A stretch of 64,000 nt of DNA. It comes from Donghicola tyrosinivorans. GTDB lineage: Bacteria; Pseudomonadota; Alphaproteobacteria; Rhodobacterales; Rhodobacteraceae. A model generated the notes under the pieces. That model had not been told where the DNA came from and searched no databases. It was given only the letters and a program-made list of their open reading frames with translations. This document shows positions 17,318 to 26,045 of the stretch, piece by piece; the first letter of the stretch is position 1, and each line of letters starts with the position of its first letter. The DNA lies in the NCBI RefSeq assembly GCF_003003355.1, contig NZ_PVTQ01000006.1, forward strand, positions 62,001 through 126,000, written 5' to 3'. Both the position numbers and the translations under genes were made by a program.

Positions 17318-18568
17318 TCAATGCAGGTTGGGTTGGGCGCCAACGCCCTTTTCGTCGATCACATAGCCGCGGTGGAACCGGTCCAACCTGTAGGCTGTGG
17401 CGGTTTCATGGGGTGTGTCAGTGGCCAGCAAATGTGCAAAGCAATAGCCAGAGGCCGGTGTGGCCTTGAACCCGCCATAGCACCAGCCTGCGTTCAGATA
17501 GAGGCCGTCCAGAGGCGTGCGGTCTATGATGGGCGAGCCATCCATCGACATATCCATGATCCCGCCCCAGCTGCGTAGCAGACGGGCGCGGCCAATCATT
17601 GGCATCAGGGCCATGCCGCCCTCGGCCACGTCCTCGACCACGGGCAGGTTCCCGCGCTGCGCGTAAGAGTTATAGCCGTCAATATCGCCGCCAAAGACCA
17701 ACCCGCCCTTATCCGATTGGCTGACGTAGAAATGTCCTGCGCCGAAGGTGATGACACCGGGGATCAGGGGTTTTAAGCCCTCGGAAACAAAGGCTTGCAG
17801 GACGTGGCTTTCGATCGGCAGGCGCATACCCGCCATCGCCATGACGCGGCTGGAACTGCCTGCGACGGCGACGCCGACTTTGCCCGCCTTGATCGCACCA
17901 CGGGTCGTCTGCACCCCCGTGACGCGGCCATCAGTGATATCAAAGCCGGTCACTTCACAGTTCTGAATCAGATCGACGCCCCGCATGTCAGCGGCGCGGG
18001 CGTAGCCCCACGCGACCCCGTCATGGCGAGCGGTGCCTGCGCGCCTTTGCAGTAGTCCCGCTTTGATCGGGAAACGGGCGTTGTCGAAATTCAGGAAAGG
18101 CACCATCTCGCGTAGTTGTTCGCGGGACAGCAACTCTGCGTCCGCGCCGGACAAGTGCATGGCATTGCCGCGCCGCCGGTAGGCGTCGCGCTGCGCGTCC
18201 GAATGGGCCAGATTGATGATCGAGCGTTGGCTGACCATCGAATTGAAGTTCAGGTCCTGCTCTTGGCTTTCCCACAGCTTCATCGAGAATTCGTAAAACG
18301 GCTGGTTCCCCGGAAGCAGGTAGTTCGAGCGGATAATGGTGGTGTTTCGCCCGATGTTCCCAGACCCCAGCCAGCCCTTTTCAAGCACCGCGATATTGGT
18401 GATCCCGAAGGTGGCCGCCAGATGATACGCAGTCGCCAACCCGTGACCGCCGCCACCCACGATGATGATGTCATAGGCAGGCTTCGGGTCCGGCGTGCGC
18501 CACAGGGGCTTCCACCCTTTGTGGCCGGTCAGCGCCTCTTTCAGCACCTTGATACCTGAGAATTTCAT
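17318..18568 (-). CDS. mgdA: N-methylglutamate dehydrogenase subunit A (sarcosine oxidase beta-like)
   Basis: This 416-residue flavoprotein oxidises the N-methyl amine. The FAD motif is IIIVGGGGHGLATAYHLA (about residues 34-51). His182 in the segment TARHDGVAWGYARAADMRG aligns with the histidine that carries covalent FMN in sarcosine oxidase beta subunits. The C-terminal WGGIMDMSMDGSPIIDRTPLDGLYLNAGWCYGGFKATPASG is also family-typical. It is the first gene of the mgdABCD operon, divergent from an AraC-type regulator. Confidence 0.86.
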   Translation of the reverse strand: MKFSGIKVLKEALTGHKGWKPLWRTPDPKPAYDIIIVGGGGHGLATAYHLAATFGITNIAVLEKGWLGSGNIGRNTTIIRSNYLLPGNQPFYEFSMKLWESQEQDLNFNSMVSQRSIINLAHSDAQRDAYRRRGNAMHLSGADAELLSREQLREMVPFLNFDNARFPIKAGLLQRRAGTARHDGVAWGYARAADMRGVDLIQNCEVTGFDITDGRVTGVQTTRGAIKAGKVGVAVAGSSSRVMAMAGMRLPIESHVLQAFVSEGLKPLIPGVITFGAGHFYVSQSDKGGLVFGGDIDGYNSYAQRGNLPVVEDVAEGGMALMPMIGRARLLRSWGGIMDMSMDGSPIIDRTPLDGLYLNAGWCYGGFKATPASGYCFAHLLATDTPHETATAYRLDRFHRGYVIDEKGVGAQPNLH

Positions 18569-18610
18569 GGGCGGTCTCCTGCGTCTGATCCTGTTTTAAC
18601 TCGCGAGACA

Positions 18611-18652
18611 CGCCATATCTTCTTTCATAAGGCCATTTTCTTTCGTAAAAAG
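18611..18652 (+). promoter_or_regulatory. TTCTTTC direct repeats in the mgdA-regulator promoter
   Basis: The 116-bp divergent promoter holds TTCTTTCATAA and TTCTTTCGTAA 19 bp apart, roughly two helical turns. A related TTTCTTT dyad lies before mgsA. These are candidate binding sites for the adjacent AraC-type or XRE-type regulator. Confidence 0.4.
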
Positions 18653-18684
18653 GACATTAGGTTCCCAAATCAAGAAGTCCCCTC

Positions 18685-19632
18685 ATGCGAAGAGTCGCCT
18701 TTCTGCTGGTGGATGGTTTTGCCCTTTTGTCGACCGCCGCTGCGCTTGAGCCCTTTCGGGCCGCGAACCTCTTTGCGCCCTCTCCGGCCTATGAGGTGAC
18801 GCTGCTGTCCGCCTCAGGCGGTGCGGCAGAAACTTTGATCGGGGCGCAGTTTCGGACCCAAGCCTTCCGCGATGTAACGCCACTGTTTGACATGGTGTTT
18901 GTCGTCGCAGGGGGCGATCCCATGCGGGTGAACGATCCAGCCATGATGGCGTGGTTGCGGCAGGCGGCGCGGAACGGATGTGCCATTGGCGGGATTTCGG
19001 GTGGCGCATTAATTTTGGCCAAAGCAGGGCTTCTGGAGGGGCGGCGTTTCACGGTCCATTGGCACCACTATGAGGATTTTGAACGTCTTAGTGGTCCGTG
19101 GCTGCTGGAACGGAGGCTCTTTGTCATTGATCGGGATCGCTATACCTGCGCGGGAGGCTCGGCCCCGTTGGATATGATACATGCGATCATCGCCCGCGAT
19201 CATGGCGCACGCTTTGCGCAGCGGATTTCCGACTGGTTCATCCAGACCGAAATCCGAGGGGCGGATGCCCCCCAGCAGGCATCGCTTTCAGCTCGGTACG
19301 GGGTGTTGCCCGATAGCGTCATGGCAGTGCTTGAGATGATGGAAACCCACATTGCGGATCCCCTGAGCCAAGAGCAACTGGCAGAGTTGGCCTGTATCTC
19401 GGCCCGCCAGCTGCGCCGCCAGTTTCAGCAGGCATTGGGGCAGCCGATGATGGCCCATTATCTGCGTGTCCGGCTGGAGGTCGCGCGGGATCTGGTCAAG
19501 ACCAGCCACCTGCCCATGTCAGAGGTTGCCGTTATGACGGGTTTTGTCAGCCAGACCCATTTTTCCGACGCCTACAGGCGGACGTTTGATTGCGCCCCGT
19601 CCAGCGATCGGCGCAAAAAAGGCCCGACGTAA
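18685..19632 (+). CDS. GlxA/AraC-family regulator, probable activator of the N-methylglutamate genes
   Basis: The 315-residue protein has an N-terminal DJ-1/PfpI-like domain (about 1-180, with GGDPMRVNDPAMMAWLRQAA and GGISGGALILAKAGLL) and a C-terminal AraC double HTH (about 215-310, ARQLRRQFQQALGQP and VAVMTGFVSQTHFSDAYRRTFDCAP). Members of this GlxA/CdhR group often control methylated amine and choline catabolism. It lies between mgdABCD and gmaS-mgs, divergent from the first and convergent with the second. Confidence 0.82.
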   Translation: MRRVAFLLVDGFALLSTAAALEPFRAANLFAPSPAYEVTLLSASGGAAETLIGAQFRTQAFRDVTPLFDMVFVVAGGDPMRVNDPAMMAWLRQAARNGCAIGGISGGALILAKAGLLEGRRFTVHWHHYEDFERLSGPWLLERRLFVIDRDRYTCAGGSAPLDMIHAIIARDHGARFAQRISDWFIQTEIRGADAPQQASLSARYGVLPDSVMAVLEMMETHIADPLSQEQLAELACISARQLRRQFQQALGQPMMAHYLRVRLEVARDLVKTSHLPMSEVAVMTGFVSQTHFSDAYRRTFDCAPSSDRRKKGPT

Positions 19633-19642
19633 AGCCGGGCCT
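19615..19642 (-). terminator. Rho-independent terminator for the gmaS operon
   Basis: Read on the minus strand, AGGCCCGG-GCTTTAC-GTCGGGCCT is followed by TTTTTT. The stem pairs 19620-19626 with 19636-19642 and the T-run corresponds to the A-tract at 19615-19620. It lies at the very 3' end of the convergent AraC-type gene and just past gmaS. Confidence 0.7.
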
Positions 19643-19651
19643 CAGGGAATT

Positions 19652-19670
19652 CGGGGCGGGAACTGCCCCG
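19652..19670. repeat. Small perfect inverted repeat downstream of gmaS
   Basis: CGGGGC at 19652-19657 and GCCCCG at 19665-19670 form a six-base dyad with a seven-base loop, between the terminator and the gmaS stop. It may be a second 3'-end hairpin. Confidence 0.4.
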
Positions 19671-19692
19671 AACGGGAAGACGTCTAAGGGGC

Positions 19693-21009
19693 TTAGATAT
19701 CCAGCGTGTTCTCTTTCTCCCACGCTGAGAAATGGGACACGAACGAGGTCCATTCCTGATTTTTCATCTTGATGTATGAGGCTGAAAAATCGTTCCCCAA
19801 CATGGATTTAAGCTCGGTATCCGCATCAAATGCGCGGATGGCGTCCAGCATGTTCAAGGGCAGGCGCGGCGCATCTGTGACCATGTGGCCTTCGGCGTAC
19901 ATATCGATGTCCCATCGCTTGCCCGGATTGGCCTTGGCACGGATGCCGGAAAGTCCTGCCGCGATGATCACAGCCTGCAGCAGATAGGGGTTTGCGGCCC
20001 CGTCCGGCAGGCGCAATTCAAACCGGCCCGGCCCCGGAACGCGCACCATATGGGTGCGGTTGTTACCGGTCCAAGTCACCGTGTTGGGCGCCCAAGTGGC
20101 CCCTGACATGGTGCGCGGCGCATTGATCCGCTTGTAGCTGTTCACGGTGGGGTTGGTGATCGCGGCAAGGGCCTCGGCGTGGCGCATGATCCCGCCCAAG
20201 AAGTGGCCGCCTTGGGCGGACAGGCCAACCTCGCCAATCTGACCGCCGCCGTCGCCTGCGAAGGCGTTGGTCTTGCCGTTCAGATCCCAGACCGAGATAT
20301 GGGCGTGGCAGCCGTTGCCCGTGAGGCCTTGGATCGGTTTGGGCATGAAGGTCGCCCGCAGCCCGTGCTTTTCCGCGACAGATTTCACCATGAATTTGAA
20401 GAACGAATGGCGGTCTGCGGTGACCAACACATCGTCAAAGTCCCAGTTCATTTCAAACTGGCCGTTCGCGTCTTCATGATCGTTCTGATAAGGGCCCCAG
20501 CCCAGTTCCAGCATGTAATCGCAAACCTCGGCGATCACGTCATAGCGGCGCATGACCGCTTGCTGATCATAGCAGGGCTTGTCCGCTGTATCGAAAGGGT
20601 CCGAGATTTGGTTGCCTTCGGGCGTCAGCAGAAAGAACTCGGCCTCGATGCCGGTTTTGACGCGCAGGCCTGCCTCTTCGGCCTCAGCGATCAGCTTTTT
20701 CAGGACGTTGCGAGGGGCTTGCTCGACGGGGGTGCCTTCCATGATGCAGTCGGCGGGTACCCATGCAACCTCTGGCTTCCACGGCAGTTGGATCACCGCA
20801 TCTGCGTCAGGCACAGCCAGCATGTCGGGGTGTGCCGGTGTCAGGTCCAGCCACGTTGCGAAGCCGGCAAAGCCTGCGCCGTCCTCTTCCATGCCCGCGA
20901 TGGCGCTAGCAGGTACTAGCTTAGCCCGCTGGCCCCCGAAGAGGTCGGTGTAGGAGATCATGAAATACTTCACGCCGCGCTCTTCGGCGAATTTTGACAA
21001 TTTGCTCAT
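19693..21009 (-). CDS. gmaS: Gamma-glutamylmethylamide synthetase (glutamine synthetase family)
   Basis: GmaS joins methylamine to glutamate with ATP, the first step of the N-methylglutamate pathway. The 438-residue protein is a glutamine-synthetase-fold enzyme of the short GlnT/type III group. It has GIEAEFFLL and NDHEDANGQFEMNW in the catalytic metal region, TFMPKPIQGLTGNGCHAHISVWD, and PGPGRFELRLPDGAANPYL. It is the last gene of the mgsA-mgsB-mgsC-gmaS transcript, 61 bp after mgsC. Linkage to mgs and mgd is the reason to prefer GmaS over a plain glutamine synthetase. Confidence 0.88.
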   Translation of the reverse strand: MSKLSKFAEERGVKYFMISYTDLFGGQRAKLVPASAIAGMEEDGAGFAGFATWLDLTPAHPDMLAVPDADAVIQLPWKPEVAWVPADCIMEGTPVEQAPRNVLKKLIAEAEEAGLRVKTGIEAEFFLLTPEGNQISDPFDTADKPCYDQQAVMRRYDVIAEVCDYMLELGWGPYQNDHEDANGQFEMNWDFDDVLVTADRHSFFKFMVKSVAEKHGLRATFMPKPIQGLTGNGCHAHISVWDLNGKTNAFAGDGGGQIGEVGLSAQGGHFLGGIMRHAEALAAITNPTVNSYKRINAPRTMSGATWAPNTVTWTGNNRTHMVRVPGPGRFELRLPDGAANPYLLQAVIIAAGLSGIRAKANPGKRWDIDMYAEGHMVTDAPRLPLNMLDAIRAFDADTELKSMLGNDFSASYIKMKNQEWTSFVSHFSAWEKENTLDI

Positions 21010-21070
21010 TACAATTCCCTTTTCCCTGTTGAGGCCTCAGGAACCGCGACCGGCCCCCAAGGCGGGGGCA

Positions 21071-22396
21071 TCAAAAGCCGGGTTTTCCGGGATACCAGTT
21101 GGTGCCTGCCAGCGGCACCTGCGCCATGGCGGCAGCTTCCATCGTCAGTGCGCAGAGGTCCTCGGGTTCGAGGTTGTGCACATGGTTGTGGCCGCAGGCG
21201 CGGGCGATGGTCTGGCATTCCAGCGTCATCACGTTCAGGTAGTTGCGCAGACGGCGACCCGCGGCCACGGGGTCCAGACGCTGCATCAGCGCAGGGTCTT
21301 GGGTGGTGATGCCTGCGGGGTCGCGTCCTTCGTGCCAGTCATCATAGGCACCGGCGGTGGTCCCAAGCGCGTTGTACTCGGCCTCCCACTTGGGGTCATT
21401 GTCTCCCAGTGCGATCAGCGCGGCGGTGCCGATAGAGACAGCGTCCGCCCCCAAGGCCAGAGCCTTGGCTACATCCGCGCCGTTGCGAATGCCGCCCGAG
21501 ACGACCAACTGTACCTCGCGGTGCATGCCCAAATCTTGCAGGGCCTGAACGGCGGGGCGGATGCAGGCCAGTGTGGGCTGGCCCACATGTTCGATGAACA
21601 CATCTTGCGTGGCAGCGGTGCCGCCTTGCATGCCGTCCAGAACCACCACGTCGGCACCAGCTTTCACCGCCAAGGCAGTGTCATAGTAAGGCCGCGCGCC
21701 GCCGATCTTGATGTAGATCGGCTTTTCCCAGTTGGTGATTTCCCGCAGTTCAAGGATTTTGATTTCCAGATCATCGGGGCCGGTCCAGTCGGGATGACGG
21801 CAGGCCGAGCGCTGATCGATGCCGACGGGCAGATCGCGCATACCTGCCACACGCTCGGTGATCTTTTGACCCAGCAGCATGCCGCCGCCGCCTGGTTTTG
21901 CACCCTGCCCAACGACGACCTCAATCGCATCGGCGCGGCGCAGGTCGTCGGGGTTCATGCCGTAGCGGCTGGGAAGGTACTGATAAACCAGCTTTTCCGA
22001 ATGGCCCCGTTCCTCTTCGGTCATGCCCCCGTCGCCCGTGGTGGTCGAGGTGCCCGCCAGTGTTGCGCCGCGTCCCAGCGCCTCTTTCGCGGGGCCGGAC
22101 AGCGAGCCGAACGACATGCCCGCAATGGTGATCGGGATTTTCAGTTCTATCGGATTTTTTGCGAAACGGGTGCCAAGGGTGACGGCGGTCTCACATTTCT
22201 CGCGGTAGCCTTCCAACGGATAGCGGGACATGGAGGCACCAAGGAACAGGAGGTCATCAAAATGTGGCACACGACGTTTTGCGCCGCCCCCGCGAATGTC
22301 ATAGATGCCAGTCGCCGCAGCGCGACGGATTTCCGAGTTTACCGAGTTCGAGAACGTCCAGCTCTGGCGCGGATCGGTTTGGGGTGTCTTGTCCAT
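21071..22396 (-). CDS. mgsC: N-methylglutamate synthase subunit C (FMN glutamate-synthase domain)
   Basis: This 441-residue protein corresponds to the FMN-binding domain of glutamate synthase. Its typical blocks are ITIAGMSFGSLSGPAKEALGRGA, STTTGDGGMTEEER, IEVVVGQGAKPGGGG and VVLDGMQGGTAATQDVFIEH. It would catalyse methyl-group exchange to make N-methylglutamate. The ATG at 22396 lies 10 bp after the mgsB stop; the open frame upstream only overlaps mgsB. A GlxD label is used for homologues in some genomes. Confidence 0.87.
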   Translation of the reverse strand: MDKTPQTDPRQSWTFSNSVNSEIRRAAATGIYDIRGGGAKRRVPHFDDLLFLGASMSRYPLEGYREKCETAVTLGTRFAKNPIELKIPITIAGMSFGSLSGPAKEALGRGATLAGTSTTTGDGGMTEEERGHSEKLVYQYLPSRYGMNPDDLRRADAIEVVVGQGAKPGGGGMLLGQKITERVAGMRDLPVGIDQRSACRHPDWTGPDDLEIKILELREITNWEKPIYIKIGGARPYYDTALAVKAGADVVVLDGMQGGTAATQDVFIEHVGQPTLACIRPAVQALQDLGMHREVQLVVSGGIRNGADVAKALALGADAVSIGTAALIALGDNDPKWEAEYNALGTTAGAYDDWHEGRDPAGITTQDPALMQRLDPVAAGRRLRNYLNVMTLECQTIARACGHNHVHNLEPEDLCALTMEAAAMAQVPLAGTNWYPGKPGF

Positions 22397-22406
22397 TGCG
22401 CGTCCC

Positions 22407-23090
22407 TCAGTATTCGTCGGCGTGGTCGATGTTGAAATTGTAAAGACGGCGGGCCGAGCCATAGCGCTTGAACTCTTCAGGCTTGGCATCAGCACCGGCG
22501 CGGGCCAGCAGCTCTTGCAGGATTTCGATATGCTCGGGCCGCATCTCTTTCTCAATGCAGTCAGCACCTAGGGATTTGACGGTGCCACGCACGAACAGGC
22601 GTGCCTCGTACAGGCTGTCCCCTAAGGCATCGCCTGCATCCCCAAGCACCACCAGATTTCCCTTTTGCGCCATGAAGGCGGACATGTGGCCGATGTTGCC
22701 ATGCACCACGATGTCGATCCCTTTCATGGAAATCCCGCAGCGGCTTGAGGCATTGCCCTTGATATTCAAAAGCCCGCCGCGGCCTGTAGCGCCTGCGTAT
22801 TGCGAGGCATCGCCTTCAATCACCACCTCGCCAGACATCATGTTTTCAGCCACACCGGGACCGGTCGAACCTTCGACGCGGATCGTGGCCAGCTTGTTCA
22901 TCCCTGCGCAGTAATAACCGGTCGAGCCCTTGACGGTCACCGACAGCGGGCCATCAAGACCCACGGCAACTGCGTGGCTGCCACGGGGATTGGTGATCTC
23001 ATAGGCGTTATTTGATTGGGATTTCGCAGCCTCTTGCAGGGTCACGTTGACCTCACGCAGGGGGGTGACGGACATATCCAGAGTGCTCAT
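22407..23090 (-). CDS. mgsB: N-methylglutamate synthase subunit B (GXGXG domain)
   Basis: This 227-residue beta-helix protein matches the C-terminal GXGXG domain of glutamate synthase. It has ordered segments such as GEVVIEGDASQYAGATGRGG and GIDIVVHGNIGHMSAFMAQKGNLVVLGDAGDALGDSLYEARLFVRG. The ATG at 23090 is four bases from the mgsA stop. It is thought to be a structural subunit linking the amidotransferase-like and FMN subunits. Confidence 0.86.
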   Translation of the reverse strand: MSTLDMSVTPLREVNVTLQEAAKSQSNNAYEITNPRGSHAVAVGLDGPLSVTVKGSTGYYCAGMNKLATIRVEGSTGPGVAENMMSGEVVIEGDASQYAGATGRGGLLNIKGNASSRCGISMKGIDIVVHGNIGHMSAFMAQKGNLVVLGDAGDALGDSLYEARLFVRGTVKSLGADCIEKEMRPEHIEILQELLARAGADAKPEEFKRYGSARRLYNFNIDHADEY

Positions 23091-23094
23091 CAGA

Positions 23095-23985
23095 TCAACG
23101 CTCCCAGAAATAGACAGTGGCGGGTTCGGGTTCCCAGACGCGGGCGGCCTCGATGCCCGGAAGGTCGGCAAAGGCGCGGTATTCGCTTGCAAAGGCCACA
23201 TAGTCGTCGGTTTCGGCCATGACGGCAGGCTTGCAGGCGATGGGATCGCGCACGACGCCAAAGCCGTTCTTGGTGCCAGTTACAAAGGTGAAGAACCCGT
23301 CCAGATCGCTGATCGTGCCTTCCAGCGCCTCGCCCAAGGTGGCGCCATCCGCGATGCGCGAACTGATGTAGGCCGCGCCGACCTCTGTGTCGTTCTCGGA
23401 CTTGGTGAAGATGCCCTTTTTCGCCAGTTTGCGGCGCATCTGATTGTGGTTCGACAGGCTGCCGTTATGCACCAGACACTGGTCATCTGCGGTCGAGAAC
23501 GGATGCGCACCCATCGTCGTCACCGCAGATTCCGTTGCCATGCGGGTGTGCCCGATGCCATGGCTACCGCCCATCTCGCGCAGTCCAAAACGGGCTGCGA
23601 CATCTTTTGGCAGGCCTACCTCTTTGTAAATCTCCATCGAGGTGCCAACGCCCATGATCCGCAGACCTTTGCTCTCAAGAAACGCGATCGCATCGGTTTC
23701 TTTCTCGACCGGCAGAACCAGCACAGCATGCGTATTCACGGGCTTGACCGTGACACCGCCGCCAATGGCCGCGCCAAGCGCCGCTTCCAATCCGTCAAAA
23801 TCCGCATCTGGCGTGTCCGACTGGATGGTGATCTTGACGCTGCCTTCTGCCTCTTCGCCGTAGATCGCAATACCCGCACTGTCGGGGCCGCGATCGGTCA
23901 TGGTTATGAGCATATCGGTCAGCATGTCACCCAGCTTTGGGCGCAAGGCGTCCTGTTTCAGGAATAGGCCAACAATGCCGCACAT
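23095..23985 (-). CDS. mgsA: N-methylglutamate synthase subunit A (class II amidotransferase domain)
   Basis: The 296-residue protein is a class II glutamine amidotransferase with the processed-type N-terminus MCGIVGLF, so Cys2 is the nucleophile. It also keeps GIGHTRMATESAVTTMGAHPFS and CLVHNGSLSNHNQMRRKL. In the N-methylglutamate pathway it handles gamma-glutamylmethylamide. The ATG at 23985 is chosen for the catalytic Cys2; an upstream ATG at 24018 would bury it. It starts the mgsABC-gmaS operon. Confidence 0.88.
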   Translation of the reverse strand: MCGIVGLFLKQDALRPKLGDMLTDMLITMTDRGPDSAGIAIYGEEAEGSVKITIQSDTPDADFDGLEAALGAAIGGGVTVKPVNTHAVLVLPVEKETDAIAFLESKGLRIMGVGTSMEIYKEVGLPKDVAARFGLREMGGSHGIGHTRMATESAVTTMGAHPFSTADDQCLVHNGSLSNHNQMRRKLAKKGIFTKSENDTEVGAAYISSRIADGATLGEALEGTISDLDGFFTFVTGTKNGFGVVRDPIACKPAVMAETDDYVAFASEYRAFADLPGIEAARVWEPEPATVYFWER

Positions 23986-24058
23986 CAGGGTCTCCTTCGT
24001 GACGAGATAGGGACGCACATCGCGCCCGTTCTCTCTGTCGTAGCGGGAAGGAGAGTTT

Positions 24059-24105
24059 CCGCAAAAGAAAGTTTATATCTTTTATGGAAAATTTCTTTCC
24101 TGCGG
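24059..24105. promoter_or_regulatory. Imperfect long inverted repeat before mgsA
   Basis: CCGC-A-AAAGAAAGTTT (from 24059) faces AAATTTCTTT-CCT-GCGG (ending at 24105), giving a dyad with one mismatch and small bulges about a 14-bp centre. It lies 75-120 bp upstream of mgsA, between mgsA and the XRE-cupin gene. The arms share TTTCTTT with the mgdA promoter repeats. Confidence 0.45.
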
Positions 24106-24181
24106 TGAAGACTGCCTATGAAATGTGCAAATGCCCCGCGCGCGCAGGCGCGGCGCGCGGGTTTCGCCCGATCAAGTCGGG

Positions 24182-24820
24182 TCAGCGGGTCTGGGGATAT
24201 GTGATAACCGATAGGTATCGCAGCGGCATCGAGAGGATTCCTTCCGGTCCATGCGGCGCATCGGAATCAAAGAACAGGGCGTCACCCTCTTCCAGCAAAT
24301 AGCTCTTGTCGCCGTGGCGATAGTTCACTTTTCCCTCTAGGATATAGAGGAATTCGATCCCTTCATGTTGGAAGGTCTGGAAATGCGAGTTCTCGTCGAG
24401 AGTGATCAGATAGGGCTCGACCACGACGCCAGAATTGTTTGAACCGATGTGCCCCAGTAGATTGTACTGGTGCCCCGCGCGGGTGCCTTCGCGCTCGATC
24501 TCGGCCCCTTCGCCGGCTTTGACATGCATGCAGCCGCGCGTTTCTTCATAGCCCGCAAACAACTGCACCAAAGGCACACAGAGGGCATCCGCCAAGGCCG
24601 AGATTGTGTTCAGCGAGGGCGAGATCACCCCGTTTTCGATCTTTGACAGCATCCCCACCGACAGGCCGGTTTTGCCGGCCAGATCGGCCCCCGTCATCCG
24701 TTGACGCTTGCGTAATTCCCGAACCTGTCGGCCGATGGCGACCTCAAGGTTCTTTTCCCGATGCTCTTTGACGGCATGAGGGTTCTGACGCAGGGCGGCG
24801 CTGATAGGTTTCTTGCTCAC
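24182..24820 (-). CDS. XRE-family regulator with C-terminal cupin domain
   Basis: The 212-residue protein has an N-terminal helix-turn-helix (about 29-90, with TGADLAGKTGLSVGMLSKIENGVISPSL) and a cupin (about 125-205, FQHEGIEFLYILEGKVNYRHGDKSYLLEEGDALFFDSDAPHGP). GTG at 24820 is chosen because GGAAGG stands seven bases upstream. Its 3' end faces the mgsA promoter with both genes on the minus strand. PuuR-like members of this family sense amines or amino acids, so control of the mgs or mgd genes is possible but unproven. Confidence 0.83.
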   Translation of the reverse strand: MSKKPISAALRQNPHAVKEHREKNLEVAIGRQVRELRKRQRMTGADLAGKTGLSVGMLSKIENGVISPSLNTISALADALCVPLVQLFAGYEETRGCMHVKAGEGAEIEREGTRAGHQYNLLGHIGSNNSGVVVEPYLITLDENSHFQTFQHEGIEFLYILEGKVNYRHGDKSYLLEEGDALFFDSDAPHGPEGILSMPLRYLSVITYPQTR

Positions 24821-24968
24821 GTTTTCGCCTTCCCGTCTGTCATCCCATGCCGCACGTCCGCGCATTCGGGGTGATCTTCGGGCTTTTTCTCAGGCGCTGC
24901 AAGCGGCGGTCTTGCAACCTGCTTGATCAGGCGGCCGGAAGGGCGATCCTTGCCCTATGAGGCAACGC

Positions 24969-26042
24969 TTAGCGTTCAGGTGCTGGAAAGACCCGTCCTT
25001 CAAATAGCTTACGGGCTGTTCTTAAGGTTCCTGCGCTGATGACAGTCCCACAATCATCCCGATCCAGAACAACATCAGCGGCACCGGTGGGATGCTCGAC
25101 TGCAAAGATGTTTCCGCGTGGCAATTCGGCCAATGCATGCGCGGGCGAGCCAGGAATAGTGCAGGCAGTTGCCGTCGTGACAGCTGCGAACACCCCGATC
25201 GAGGCATGGCAACGGTGCGGAATAAAGCTGCGTGTGTGGATCACACCTCCCTGCACCGGCGGGCTGACGAGGACCATCTTCGGCACCGATTTCTCGCGAA
25301 CATCGCCTAGGTCCATCATCTCTCCGGCGATCAAACGGATGGCTTCGATTTGCGCTTTGACGGCTTCATTGGCCTCTAGTGCCTCGCGGCTCTCATACCC
25401 CGTCAGGCCGAAATCCCGCGCCGCCATAACGACTTCCGGCATGCCGTTGTCGATCAATGTGCAGGCAATGCCATTGATCTCATCCACAGCCCGTCCAGTT
25501 GGCAGCAAAGCTCCGCACATTGAACCCGCAAGTCCTGCAAAGACCAAAGGGATCGGCGCATGGTTCGCAGGTACACCGTCAATTTGCGCCTCGCCCGTAT
25601 ACCTTACTTTCCTGCCCGGAGTCTGAACGGTTGCCGCACTGACTTCGCCGGTGTTCAGCATGTGAATGCGTACCATGGTCTCGCCATCTTCAGCAGGCAC
25701 CAAACCCATCTCGATCGCGGCAGGGCCAACGGCTGCCAGAATATTCCCGCATCCCTGAGCATCAGAGACAACAGTCTGATCCACAAAGACCTGTAAAAAC
25801 AGATAGTCTACATCCGCGTCCAAACGGGACGACGGCGCCAACACTGCCACCTTGGAACACAGCGGATCCGCCCCACCAATCCCGTCGATCTGACGCGGAT
25901 CAGGGCTGCCCATCACGCGCAACAGCAATTCATCGCGCGCCTCAGGGTCGCTTGGCAGATCAGACGCCAGAAAGAACGCCCCCTTCGAGGTCCCGCCCCG
26001 CATCCACAAACACGGGATGCCTTCCGCCTCATAACGCTCCAT
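24969..26042 (-). CDS. galD: 4-Oxalomesaconate tautomerase, GalD (PrpF family)
   Basis: The 357-residue protein is a PrpF/DUF453-type isomerase. It has WMRGGTSKGAFFL near the N-terminus, QIDGIGGADPLCSKVAV, and the cysteine-bearing DAQGCGNILAAVGP, which matches the catalytic Cys region of the family. With galC and galB next door the best reading is GalD, which interconverts the keto and enol forms of oxalomesaconate. ATG at 26042 is the second of two tandem ATGs and is better spaced from AAAGGG. It is the last gene of the operon. Confidence 0.8.
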   Translation of the reverse strand: MERYEAEGIPCLWMRGGTSKGAFFLASDLPSDPEARDELLLRVMGSPDPRQIDGIGGADPLCSKVAVLAPSSRLDADVDYLFLQVFVDQTVVSDAQGCGNILAAVGPAAIEMGLVPAEDGETMVRIHMLNTGEVSAATVQTPGRKVRYTGEAQIDGVPANHAPIPLVFAGLAGSMCGALLPTGRAVDEINGIACTLIDNGMPEVVMAARDFGLTGYESREALEANEAVKAQIEAIRLIAGEMMDLGDVREKSVPKMVLVSPPVQGGVIHTRSFIPHRCHASIGVFAAVTTATACTIPGSPAHALAELPRGNIFAVEHPTGAADVVLDRDDCGTVISAGTLRTARKLFEGRVFPAPER

Positions 26043-26045
26043 CAT

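Noticed and set aside
13525-18568. Plain sarcosine oxidase soxBDAG
   Set aside because: Family membership is right, but linkage to gmaS and mgsABC and the changed delta subunit make N-methylglutamate dehydrogenase the better call; sarcosine activity is not excluded.
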